A stretch of 5,332 nucleotides of DNA, from NCBI GenBank assembly GCA_949286445.1, contig CASECL010000227.1, positions 1 to 5,332 on the forward strand. Direction: 5' to 3'. This DNA comes from an uncultured bacterium (GTDB lineage Bacteria; Verrucomicrobiota; Lentisphaeria; Victivallales; Victivallaceae). Position 1 is the first letter of the stretch; each line of letters opens with the position of its first letter. Both the position numbers and the translations under genes were made by a program. Under the pieces are notes generated by a model. That model did not search any database and had not been told where the DNA came from. It worked only from the letters and a program-made list of their open reading frames with translations. Positions 1 through 5,332 of the stretch are shown here, in pieces.

Positions 1-659
1 GCGTCAACCCAGACACAATTTTCCGGTAAACCGTCAATTTTATGCCGGTCAACCACGCAGACTCTGCCGCCATGAGAAGATATGGCATGCAAAATCCCTC
101 TCCCCACTTTGCCGCAGCCGAAAAGGACGAAATCCCGGCCGTCAAAATCTCCGTATCCCAATTTCTGCATGGCACGGAAAAATCCGTCTCCAGTCCCCAG
201 CGCAGTCTCAATTTCCTTGATGGTACTGGTGTCCGCAATAATAACCGGGGATGAAGCATTGCGGTAACGGTAAGCTCCGGAACGGGTTAATTCTGTATAT
301 CCGGAACGGCTGGATATACGGCAATTTACTCCGCCGCAGTCCAGCACCACATCAAAAGTTTCATTTGAACTGCCGTTTTCAACCGTCTTAATGCCGTACT
401 TTTCCAGAACCGGAATAATGTCCGGATCAAATGGTATTCCATTGCCGTATGCGGCAGTTAAATCCGCTCCTCCCGCCAGCAGCGCAAGATACTTGCACAT
501 GGTGTTGCGGAACACCGGCGTAGCATCCAGAACCTTTCTGCCGGCAAACGGTTTTTCCACGCTGAAGCGTTCCATCTGTGCGGCAAGAGCGGGAAATTCA
601 TCCCGCCGGTAGAATTGCAGTAAAAAATCCAGCATCCCGTCATACGGAGAACAAGACAT
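1..659 (-). CDS. SAHH-like NAD-binding protein, catalytic residues replaced (partial, C-terminus off window)
   Basis: Translating the reverse strand from the ATG at 659 gives 219 open codons that run off the left edge. By eye the protein aligns with S-adenosylhomocysteine hydrolase (SAHH) from about residue 30. A segment near MERFSVEKPFAGRKV matches the family N-terminal region, PVIIADTST (138-146) plus the GTGDGF stretch (155-160) matches the family's PVIxVNDS...YGTGQS stretch, and GCGKVGRG (181-188) with D204 at the end of the second strand is a Rossmann NAD-binding motif. However, the family HxTxE is PVFRN (48-52), the second Asp of DDGGD is C108, and the TKSKFDN lysine, Asp and Asn align with I147, E151 and T152. 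It is therefore unlikely to be an ordinary SAHH; a pseudoenzyme or a divergent dehydrogenase-type protein is more likely. The start is supported by GGAG at 672-669, nine bases upstream. It overlaps the end of ychF by 20 bases, which suggests translational coupling. The frame and fold are clear; the function is unknown. Confidence 0.72.
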   Translation of the reverse strand, partial: MSCSPYDGMLDFLLQFYRRDEFPALAAQMERFSVEKPFAGRKVLDATPVFRNTMCKYLALLAGGADLTAAYGNGIPFDPDIIPVLEKYGIKTVENGSSNETFDVVLDCGGVNCRISSRSGYTELTRSGAYRYRNASSPVIIADTSTIKEIETALGTGDGFFRAMQKLGYGDFDGRDFVLFGCGKVGRGILHAISSHGGRVCVVDRHKIDGLPENCVWVD

Positions 660-1740
660 AGACCACATCTCCGTCCTGCATGACATAATCTTTTCCCTCG
701 GTATGCAGTTTGCCTGCCGTTCTGGCCGCGTTCCAGGAACCGCATTCCACCAGATCTTCATAGGAGACGCGTTCCATCCGGATGAAGCCGCGCTGCATAT
801 CGGTATGGATTTTCCCCGCCGCTTCCGGGGCGCAGGCTCCGCCGTTTACTGTCCAGGCCCGGGTTTCATCCTCTCCGGTAGTGAAAAAGGTTATGTAATT
901 GAGCAGCCGGTATCCGGTATGGATGACCTTTTCCAGGCCGCGTTCGGTAATACCCAGATCGTCCATGAAAAGCTGGGCATCGTCCGGAGAAAGCGCATTA
1001 AGCTCCGCCTCCAGTTTTGCGCATACCGGAACAACCTCCATGTGATGTTTTGCCGCGCATTGCCTCAGACTCTCCGCCGCCGGGTCATGGTCAAAGTTCC
1101 GGAATGTTTCCTCGTCCGTATTGGCACAGACAAATGCCGGCATCAGCGTAATCAACCCCAGCGTTTTGGCCACCGCAACTTCTTTTTCACTGAAATCCTG
1201 CAAATTGGGCATAGTTCCCTCAGAGAGCTGTTCAATCAGCCTGGTGATTGTGCCATGTTCAAGTTTTGCCGCCGGGTCGCCGGAACGGGAGGATTTGTAA
1301 GCTTTGTCGCGGCGTTTTTCCAGCATTTCCATATCCGCGAGCATCAATTCAGTCAAGATGACCTCAAGGTCGCCGGCCGGATCTATTTTGCCCTCGACAT
1401 GAACAACATCACTGTCTTTAAATAATCTTACCACATGAGCAATGGCATCTACATTCCGGATATGGCCGAGAAACTGATTTCCCAGCCCCTGACCGCAGCT
1501 TGCTCCTTTGACCAGTCCGGCAATATCGATGAACTTCAAACTTGACGGCACAATTCTTTTTGAATGCTCCAGATCTGACAGCACCTGAAGTCTTTTATCC
1601 GGCACCGCGACTACGCCCACATTGGGTTCAATGGTGCAGAAAGGGAAATTGGCAGCCTCAGCCTTGGCCGAACAAATGGCATTGAAAAGGGTTGATTTGC
1701 CCACATTGGGCAGACCGACGAAACCGCATGAAAAACTCAT
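640..1740 (-). CDS. ychF: Redox-regulated ATPase/GTPase YchF (OLA1 family)
   Basis: This is a full-length YchF of 366 residues; the E. coli protein has about 363. YchF is a universally conserved Obg-type P-loop NTPase that prefers ATP, binds ribosomes and is linked to stress responses. The P-loop GLPNVGKST is at 9-17. The second switch is DIAGLVKGAS (72-81), with Leu76 in place of the usual catalytic Gln, the hallmark of the HAS-NTPase group. The base-recognition motif is NTDE (207-210) instead of NKxD, as expected for an ATP-preferring member. A charged helical insertion lies at roughly 125-200 and the TGS domain at about 282-365, including the AAGKIHTD motif (307-314). The ATG is followed by the family-typical MxFxCGxVGLPN. 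A weak GGTGA lies 10 bases upstream (1755-1751). The gene's end overlaps the next gene by 20 bases. Identity is near certain. Confidence 0.97.
   Translation of the reverse strand: MSFSCGFVGLPNVGKSTLFNAICSAKAEAANFPFCTIEPNVGVVAVPDKRLQVLSDLEHSKRIVPSSLKFIDIAGLVKGASCGQGLGNQFLGHIRNVDAIAHVVRLFKDSDVVHVEGKIDPAGDLEVILTELMLADMEMLEKRRDKAYKSSRSGDPAAKLEHGTITRLIEQLSEGTMPNLQDFSEKEVAVAKTLGLITLMPAFVCANTDEETFRNFDHDPAAESLRQCAAKHHMEVVPVCAKLEAELNALSPDDAQLFMDDLGITERGLEKVIHTGYRLLNYITFFTTGEDETRAWTVNGGACAPEAAGKIHTDMQRGFIRMERVSYEDLVECGSWNAARTAGKLHTEGKDYVMQDGDVVYVLFSV
669..672 (-). promoter_or_regulatory. Ribosome binding site for the SAHH-like gene, inside ychF
   Basis: GGAG lies nine bases before the ATG at 659, within the last codons of ychF. 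It supports that start over the in-frame Met9 at 635, and it means the downstream gene is translated from within the ychF coding region. Confidence 0.55.
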
Positions 1741-1758
1741 ATTTTTATAATCACCAAA

Positions 1759-1780
1759 TTATTACAGTGTTTCAGATATA
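1759..1780 (-). promoter_or_regulatory. Possible ychF promoter region (two candidate -10 boxes)
   Basis: The preceding gene ends in a terminator, so ychF probably has its own promoter. Two -10-like boxes are visible on the reverse strand: TATATC at 1780-1775, about 18 bases after a TTATGA, and TAATAA at 1764-1759, which would leave a leader of only about a dozen bases. Neither has a strong -35, so I cannot choose between them. Confidence 0.25.
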
Positions 1781-1804
1781 CACAAACCGGGCTGTAACTC
1801 ATAA

Positions 1805-1853
1805 ATACCCGGCACGAGACAGTCTTGTGCTCTCCCGGTATTCAGTAACTGAA
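1805..1853. other. Imperfect hairpin followed by a short perfect inverted repeat
   Basis: ATACCCGG (1805-1812) pairs with CCCGGTAT (1834-1841) with one C-C mismatch. Inside it CACGAG (1813-1818) pairs with CTTGTG (1824-1829), one wobble included, around the loop ACAGT, leaving CTCT as a one-sided bulge. Directly beside it is TTCAGT-A-ACTGAA (1841-1853), a six-base inverted repeat. No T-run follows on either strand, so it is not a standard terminator. It lies upstream of ychF and could be a leader structure, a protein-binding site or a remnant of an intergenic repeat. I recognise no known RNA family. Confidence 0.5.
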
Positions 1854-1895
1854 GGAGATTGATAAAGAGAGACTTAATCTGTATTCAGACTGTTT

Positions 1896-1939
1896 TAAAA
1901 TTAAATGCGGTCGATGTCCGTTGCCGAACACGACCGCAT
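1896..1939 (-). terminator. Intrinsic terminator of the TIGR04073-like gene
   Basis: A perfect nine-base inverted repeat, ATGCGGTCG (1905-1913) and CGACCGCAT (1931-1939), forms the outer stem. It is extended inside by TGT/ACA and CG/CG pairs around a TTGC loop. On the reverse strand it is followed by TTTAATTTT, a U-rich tail. It starts about 30 bases after the stop codon of the gene at 1971-2393, so that gene is probably transcribed alone and ychF is transcribed separately. Confidence 0.8.
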
Positions 1940-1970
1940 ATATTCTCACAGTAAACTGCTGTGCGCCGCC

Positions 1971-2393
1971 TTACTGGGCGGTGACGATGGGAGAATCATC
2001 GTAGAAAAGATTGTAAGCGTTGTGATCAACATCAACCACCCACGCCGGACGCATGATCGGGCCGTAACCCCAGCCGCTTTCAAGCTCGTCCATCGGGCAT
2101 CCCGGCAACGGGAAGGGGAAAGTTACAATATCAACCACGCCCACAACTTCGCGGGCCACAGTCCAGGCGATGCCTTTGAACACGCCATAGGTCAATGAGG
2201 CGATCGCGCCCTGATCATTGTTTACATCCCACGGCTGAATGAGCAACTCCAGCGGTCCAAAGGCAACGTTCGCAACACCGCGTCCAAGTTTCTCAAGCGG
2301 ATATTCGATCCAATTCGGACCGGTCGCCGCCGAAGCGTTGAATGCGCCGAAGAGAGACACCGCCAGGATTGCCGCCGCAAAAAACTTTTTCAT
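1971..2393 (-). CDS. Secreted exosortase system-associated protein, TIGR04073-like
   Basis: This is a 140-residue protein with a clear Sec signal peptide: MKK, a hydrophobic stretch (4-18) and a cleavage site after ASA (20-22), leaving about 118 residues outside the cytoplasm. The mature part has KLGRGVANVAFGPLELL (35-51), then a glycine-spaced apolar segment with YGVFKG (69-74), REVVGVVD (81-88) and TFPFPLP (91-97). I recognise this order as the TIGR04073 family, small exported proteins found in Lentisphaerae and Verrucomicrobia whose genomes carry exosortase/PEP-CTERM sorting. The molecular function is unknown; the name comes from genome co-occurrence. The single Cys (99) rules out an internal disulphide, and there is no lipobox. 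The start is supported by AAGGA seven bases upstream. It stands alone between a divergent promoter region and a terminator. The family call is from memory of its motifs; secretion is the firmer claim. Confidence 0.8.
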   Translation of the reverse strand: MKKFFAAAILAVSLFGAFNASAATGPNWIEYPLEKLGRGVANVAFGPLELLIQPWDVNNDQGAIASLTYGVFKGIAWTVAREVVGVVDIVTFPFPLPGCPMDELESGWGYGPIMRPAWVVDVDHNAYNLFYDDSPIVTAQ

Positions 2394-2400
2394 TCGATTT

Positions 2401-2407
2401 TCCTTCC
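2401..2407 (-). promoter_or_regulatory. Strong ribosome binding site of the TIGR04073-like gene
   Basis: GGAAGGA on the reverse strand ends seven bases before the ATG at 2393. This is the best-placed Shine-Dalgarno sequence in the window and suggests efficient translation of this secreted protein. Confidence 0.75.
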
Positions 2408-2461
2408 AATAGTGCGTTATTTATGGTTTTAAAACGATTGGTTATCACTGACACTGCCACC

Positions 2462-2489
2462 AATATAATTACTTTTGCGGAAAAATCAA
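2462..2489 (-). promoter_or_regulatory. Candidate sigma-70-type promoter for the TIGR04073-like gene
   Basis: On the reverse strand TTGATT (2489-2484) and TATATT (2467-2462) are separated by 16 bases. They would give a leader of roughly 60 bases before the ATG at 2393. The A-tracts at 2491-2508 lie directly upstream, where an UP element would be. The assignment is by consensus only. Confidence 0.5.
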
Positions 2490-2516
2490 GAAAAAAAACG
2501 AAAAAAAACCATTTTT
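2481..2516. other. Phased A/T tracts, probable intrinsically bent DNA
   Basis: Runs of A begin at 2481 (five), 2491 (eight) and 2501 (eight), and an AT-run with five T's begins at 2511, so the tracts repeat exactly every 10 bases. A-tracts spaced near the helical repeat are known to curve DNA. They sit between the divergent genes, upstream of the -35 of the leftward candidate promoter and just upstream of the rightward one. They could therefore act as an UP element or a binding site for an architectural protein for both. Confidence 0.6.
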
Positions 2517-2517
2517 A

Positions 2518-2548
2518 TTGAGAAATTTTCCGAAAACAGTGCTATCTT
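2518..2548 (+). promoter_or_regulatory. Candidate extended -10 promoter for queF
   Basis: TGCTATCTT (2540-2548) resembles an extended -10 box, with a TTGAGA-like -35 at 2518-2523 at a long spacing of 19 bases. Transcription would begin near 2555, leaving a leader of only about 15 bases before the queF ATG. That is too short for a preQ1 riboswitch, and none is visible. Confidence 0.4.
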
Positions 2549-2569
2549 ATAGGGAATGATGAAGACAAA

Positions 2570-3019
2570 ATGGAGTTTTACACTGATTTTATGGACAAGA
2601 TGGACAATTCAAGATTTGCATCGCTCACACTTCTGAAGCACTCAGAACACAATTACCCGACGGAGCCGGATTCTTCTCCGCTGGAGGCGTTCGACAATCT
2701 GTATTCCTCACGTGATTATGTAATAGAATTTGACTGCCCGGAATACACTTCACTCTGCCCGGTTACCGGACAGCCGGATTTCGGGCATATAACTTTGCGC
2801 TATGTGCCGGATAAAAAATGCGTGGAAAGCAAATCACTTAAACTGTTTCTGTATTCATTCCGCAATGCTTCCACATTTCACGAAGAGGCGGTGAACAAAA
2901 TTCTTGACGCGGTAGTTGAGCTTTGCAAGCCGCGCCGGGCTGAAGTAATCGGACATTTCCGGCCGCGGGGAGGGATCGCAATTACGGTAAAGGCAACCTA
3001 TGGAGGAAAAATTGAATAG
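2570..3019 (+). CDS. queF: NADPH-dependent 7-cyano-7-deazaguanine (preQ0) reductase, short form
   Basis: QueF reduces the nitrile of preQ0 to the amine preQ1 with NADPH, a cytoplasmic step in making queuosine for tRNA. At 149 residues this is the single T-fold form found in B. subtilis, not the double-domain E. coli form. The catalytic Cys63 and Asp70 lie in LCPVTGQPDFG (62-72). The QueF family motif ESKSLKLF is at 86-93, SFRN at 96-99, and FHEE at 103-106 supplies His104 and Glu105. The spacing from Cys to Asp and to Glu matches the B. subtilis enzyme. RPRGGI (131-136) is the usual end region. The start is less sure: ATG 2570 has only AGGGA 14 bases upstream, and Met8 (2591) and Met11 (2600) are alternatives, all before the conserved part. 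The last 20 bases overlap argJ, so the two are probably co-transcribed and translationally coupled. Confidence 0.96.
   Translation: MEFYTDFMDKMDNSRFASLTLLKHSEHNYPTEPDSSPLEAFDNLYSSRDYVIEFDCPEYTSLCPVTGQPDFGHITLRYVPDKKCVESKSLKLFLYSFRNASTFHEEAVNKILDAVVELCKPRRAEVIGHFRPRGGIAITVKATYGGKIE
2989..3006 (+). promoter_or_regulatory. Two ribosome-binding-site candidates at the argJ start
   Basis: AAAGG (2989-2993) lies six bases before ATG 3000 and supports the annotated start. A better Shine-Dalgarno, GGAGG (3002-3006), overlaps that ATG and lies five bases before an in-frame TTG at 3012 (codon 5). Initiation at either would overlap the end of queF. ATG 3000 is preferred as the standard codon, but the sequence does not settle it. 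Confidence 0.45.
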
Positions 3020-4241
3020 TTTCTGTTTCGTTGAAAACGGCGGTGTGGCGACGCCGAAAGGCTTTCGGGCCGCCGGTGTAACAGCAAAGTTCAAGCGCAG
3101 CGGAGCTTTGGATTTCGCCGCACTGTATTCTGAAGTGCCGGCAAATTTTGACGGTGTGTTTACTTCCTGCACCTTTGCCGCGGCTCCGGTGCGGCTTTGC
3201 CAGAAGCGGGTGAGAGAATCGGCTTTTGCCCGGCTGGTGATTGTCAACAGCGGTATTGCCAATGCCTGTACCGGTTCTGACGGAATGGCCGCGGCAGAAA
3301 AAAGCTGTGAACTGGCCGCAGCTGAATTCAATGTTCCGGCGGAATCGGTTTTATGCGGTTCCACCGGCAGAATCGGGGTTCAGCTGGATATGGAGAAAAT
3401 TGCTGACGGAGTGAAGCTTGCCAAAGCGGCGATGAGCCGGAATGGCAGTCTTGATGCCGCCAAAGCCATCATGACCACTGATACCGTGCCGAAAAGCGCG
3501 GCGGTGGAGCTGGATATTGACGGGAAAAAGGTTTTTATCGGAGCGATGACCAAAGGTGCAGGGATGATTGATCCCCATCTGGTGCGGGAACCCCATGCCA
3601 CCATGCTCTGCTATATAACCACCGATGCAAAGCTGGATAATGAGCTGATTGGCGACATGCTTGCCCGGGGGGCGGACAACTCTTTCAACCGGATTACGGT
3701 TGACGGGGATATGAGTACCAATGATACCGTACTGCTGCTGGCCAACGGGGAATCGGGAGCTGAAGTCAGAAAAGATACTCCGGAAGCGGAAAAATTCTAT
3801 GCCGCTTTGCTTGCGGTCATGCAGAAGCTTGCCCGGATGATGGCGGCGGATGGCGAGGGGGCAACCAAGTTTGTTGAAGTGAGAATAACCTCAGCTCCCA
3901 GTGAAAAAGATGCCCGGCTCTGTGCCGAGGCAGTGGCTAATTCATTGCTGTGCAAAACCGCCTGGTTCGGCGGCGATCCGAACTGGGGAAGAGTGGTGGC
4001 GGCACTGGGATATTCCGGCGCAAAATTTGATCCGGATAAAGTAAGTATCAAATTCGGTGAAATTACCGTAGTTGCCAATGGAAGAGATGCCGGAGTACCG
4101 GAGAGCGAACTGGCAGATACCATGGCAGCCAAAGAACTGCTGATTTCTGCAGATCTCGGCAGCGGTGACGCATCCTATTGGGTTTGGACGTGCGATGTAT
4201 CCTATGAGTATGTAAAAATCAATGCGGATTATCATACTTGA
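3000..4241 (+). CDS. argJ: Bifunctional ornithine/glutamate N-acetyltransferase ArgJ
   Basis: ArgJ moves the acetyl group from N-acetylornithine to glutamate, the recycling step of arginine synthesis; some members also use acetyl-CoA, which the sequence alone cannot decide. The 413 residues span the whole family. VNSGIANACTG is at 82-92, the oxyanion-hole region CGSTGRIG at 119-126, TTDTVPK at 159-165, FNRITVDGDMSTND at 229-242, DGEGATKFVEV at 284-294, GGDPNWGR at 324-331 and the C-terminal YVKINADYHT at 404-413. The proenzyme cuts itself before a conserved Thr, here Thr201 in ATML (200-203), giving chains of 200 and 213 residues. One oddity is that KGAGMI (185-190) is separated from ATML by DPHLVREPH, about five residues longer than the common xPNM. 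All other motifs are intact, so it is probably active. It follows queF with a 20-base overlap. Confidence 0.96.
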   Translation: MEEKLNSFCFVENGGVATPKGFRAAGVTAKFKRSGALDFAALYSEVPANFDGVFTSCTFAAAPVRLCQKRVRESAFARLVIVNSGIANACTGSDGMAAAEKSCELAAAEFNVPAESVLCGSTGRIGVQLDMEKIADGVKLAKAAMSRNGSLDAAKAIMTTDTVPKSAAVELDIDGKKVFIGAMTKGAGMIDPHLVREPHATMLCYITTDAKLDNELIGDMLARGADNSFNRITVDGDMSTNDTVLLLANGESGAEVRKDTPEAEKFYAALLAVMQKLARMMAADGEGATKFVEVRITSAPSEKDARLCAEAVANSLLCKTAWFGGDPNWGRVVAALGYSGAKFDPDKVSIKFGEITVVANGRDAGVPESELADTMAAKELLISADLGSGDASYWVWTCDVSYEYVKINADYHT

Positions 4242-4339
4242 TACCTGGTAGCACCGGTTGATTTTCAGCACGTGAGCCGGGAAAGTACGGATCGTATGTT
4301 TTTGAGTGGATTAATAAAATTTTCAGGAAAATAGTCTTA

Positions 4340-5146
4340 ATGAAACGGGATAAAATAAAGGTTCTGGTTATTACCGGATACGGACTTAATTGCGAAAAAG
4401 AAACTGCAGCCGCTTTTAAAATGGCAGGAGCGGATCCGGAGTTGGTACATCTTTCCGACATGGTGTCGGGAAAAAGAAAACTGGATGAGTTTCAGCTTCT
4501 GATTTTCATCGGCGGATTTGCCTTTGGCGACCATTTGGGATCGGGAACAGTCTTTGCCAACCGGGTGAAATTTGCCATGCAGGATGATTTGCAGAAATTT
4601 ATTGCCGATGGCAAACTTATAATGGGGGTATGCAATGGGTTCCAGACGCTTACCCGTTTGGGGCTGGTGCCAGCTCTTGATGGGAAATACTTTGTTCAGG
4701 AGGTGGCACTGGCTCATAATGACAAGGGTGTTTTCCGGGATGACTGGTGTGTGCTTAAGGCCAATCCTGCCAGTCCCTGTGTCTTTACCCGTGGCATAGA
4801 TCAGGTGCGTTTGCCGCTGCGTCATGGAGAGGGCAAATTTGTTGCCGAGCCTGAAGTTCTTGCCGAAATAGAGCGGAAAAATCTGGTAGCTGTCCGTTAC
4901 GTTGACTCCAATGGAAATCCGGCGGAAAATTTTCCGGAAAATCCCAATGGATCGCTGAACTCCATCGCCGGAATTTGTGACGAAACCGGACGTATTTTCG
5001 GCCTGATGCCGCATCCGGAAGCATTTTTGTCGCCCTTCAATTCTCCAGACTGGACGCTGGACAAGGTAAATGGCAAGCTGGCGGCAGAGGGTGAGGGCGT
5101 AGTGTTTTTCCGTAACGCAATTGATTACATAGAGGAAAATTTTTAA
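4340..5146 (+). CDS. purQ: Phosphoribosylformylglycinamidine synthase subunit PurQ (glutamine amidotransferase), long form
   Basis: PurQ is the class I glutaminase subunit that supplies ammonia to PurL for turning FGAR into FGAM in purine synthesis; a split enzyme normally needs PurL and PurS, which are not in this window. The 268 residues exceed the roughly 225 of the B. subtilis form and match a longer PurQ type found in several phyla. The nucleophile Cys98 is in GVCNGFQ (96-102), and His225 and Glu227 of MPHPE (223-227) complete the triad. GGFAFGDHLGSG (58-69), LRHGEGKF (160-167) and NPNGSLNSIAGI (201-212) are family motifs. The extra length is mainly in the loop after MPHPE and the C-terminal region. 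ATG 4340 has AGGA 11 bases upstream (4325-4328). It follows argJ after 98 bases without a clear terminator or promoter, so read-through from queF-argJ is possible. Confidence 0.96.
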   Translation: MKRDKIKVLVITGYGLNCEKETAAAFKMAGADPELVHLSDMVSGKRKLDEFQLLIFIGGFAFGDHLGSGTVFANRVKFAMQDDLQKFIADGKLIMGVCNGFQTLTRLGLVPALDGKYFVQEVALAHNDKGVFRDDWCVLKANPASPCVFTRGIDQVRLPLRHGEGKFVAEPEVLAEIERKNLVAVRYVDSNGNPAENFPENPNGSLNSIAGICDETGRIFGLMPHPEAFLSPFNSPDWTLDKVNGKLAAEGEGVVFFRNAIDYIEENF

Positions 5147-5332
5147 ATGTCAATGTCAAAGCGAAATATCTGGCTTCTGGTGCTGGTATTGATTGTGATC
5201 GGTGCCGGTATGATTTATCTGGCCAATTGGAGTTTTAATGAGTTTGACGGGGTGAAAACCCTTTTTGCCGGGGAAACCTCCAGTCCTGCGGTGGGTGAAG
5301 TAGCGCCCGGAGATTCGGCAAGTCTGGCGGAA
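5147..5332 (+). CDS. Single-pass membrane or secreted protein of unknown function (partial, C-terminus off window)
   Basis: An open frame of 62 codons begins at the ATG directly after the purQ stop codon (TAA 5144-5146) and runs off the right edge. GAGGA (5132-5136) inside the end of purQ lies 10 bases upstream and supports this start; Met3 (5153) is an alternative. The first residues are basic (K5, R6), followed by an apolar stretch at about 8-26 (IWLLVLVLIVIGAGMIYLA), then a Ser/Pro/Ala/Glu-rich segment from 43 that looks like a flexible linker. This predicts an N-terminal membrane anchor with the rest outside the cytoplasm. No cleavage site or family motif is evident, so I cannot name it. 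The zero-base gap suggests translational coupling with purQ. Confidence 0.72.
   Translation, partial: MSMSKRNIWLLVLVLIVIGAGMIYLANWSFNEFDGVKTLFAGETSSPAVGEVAPGDSASLAE

Noticed and set aside
458..745. Leftward open frame of 95 codons bridging the end of ychF and the next gene
   Set aside because: It is out of frame with both ychF and the SAHH-like frame, is rich in Arg, Cys and Trp, and matches nothing; the SAHH-like frame explains the same DNA much better.
703..1425. Long rightward open frame of 240 codons
   Set aside because: It lies wholly antisense to ychF, whose motifs are unmistakable, and its translation shows no family features or upstream ribosome binding site.
1851..1861. GAAGGAG as the ribosome binding site of a small rightward gene
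   Set aside because: The only nearby start is TTG at 1859, one base after GGAG, and the next ATG (1905) is too far; no convincing small gene fits.
1905..2198. Rightward open frame antisense to the secreted protein
   Set aside because: It starts inside the terminator stem, has no ribosome binding site, and opposes a well-supported gene with a signal peptide.
2549..2569. preQ1 riboswitch in the queF leader
   Set aside because: The leader after the likely promoter is only about 15 bases and lacks the conserved pseudoknot sequences of the known preQ1 classes.
2556..2636. Short open frame starting ATGATG, overlapping the start of queF
   Set aside because: Its ATGs lie zero and three bases from the only Shine-Dalgarno-like AGGGA, it has about 26 codons, and the peptide has no recognisable leader-peptide feature.
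3797..4132. Leftward open frames inside argJ
   Set aside because: They are antisense shadows of a fully conserved argJ frame and are low-complexity Ala/Ser-rich translations.
4254..4304. Terminator between argJ and purQ
   Set aside because: CCGGTT/AGCCGG (4254-4259, 4275-4280) has no T-run after it, and TACG-GAT-CGTA (4286-4296), which does precede a TTTTT, has only a four-base stem; neither is convincing.
4337..5014. Leftward open frame of 225 codons opposite purQ
   Set aside because: PurQ has all its catalytic motifs on the other strand; the antisense translation shows no family features.

Overview
The window looks like chromosomal housekeeping DNA from a bacterium of the Verrucomicrobiota/Lentisphaerota group. 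The main pointer is a small secreted protein that I recognise as the TIGR04073 exosortase-associated family, which I know from Lentisphaerae and Verrucomicrobia. The long form of PurQ and the short form of QueF fit but do not prove this. There are no mobile elements, CRISPR arrays, rRNAs or tRNAs that I can see.

Layout. The left half is read leftward. It holds a secreted TIGR04073-like protein (1971-2393) with its own promoter and a good intrinsic terminator (about 1896-1939). After a 230-base gap comes ychF (640-1740), whose last 20 bases overlap the start of a partial gene (1-659). That partial gene was found by direct translation and runs off the left edge. It encodes an S-adenosylhomocysteine-hydrolase-like protein with an intact dinucleotide-binding motif but with the usual catalytic and substrate residues replaced. 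The right half is read rightward: queF (2570-3019) overlaps argJ (3000-4241) by 20 bases. After 98 bases comes purQ (4340-5146), whose stop codon is directly followed by the ATG of a partial single-pass membrane protein (5147-5332 and beyond).

The two halves diverge from a 176-base AT-rich control region (2394-2569). It holds A/T tracts at 10-base spacing, probably bent DNA, between two candidate promoters.

Functionally the genes are mixed: a translation-linked ATPase (YchF), a tRNA queuosine step (QueF), arginine synthesis (ArgJ) and purine synthesis (PurQ). I see no dedicated new system. The items most worth a second look are the active-site-depleted SAHH-like protein behind ychF, a five-residue net insertion directly before the autocleavage threonine of ArgJ, flanked by a short direct repeat, the phased A-tracts, and an unexplained hairpin cluster upstream of ychF.
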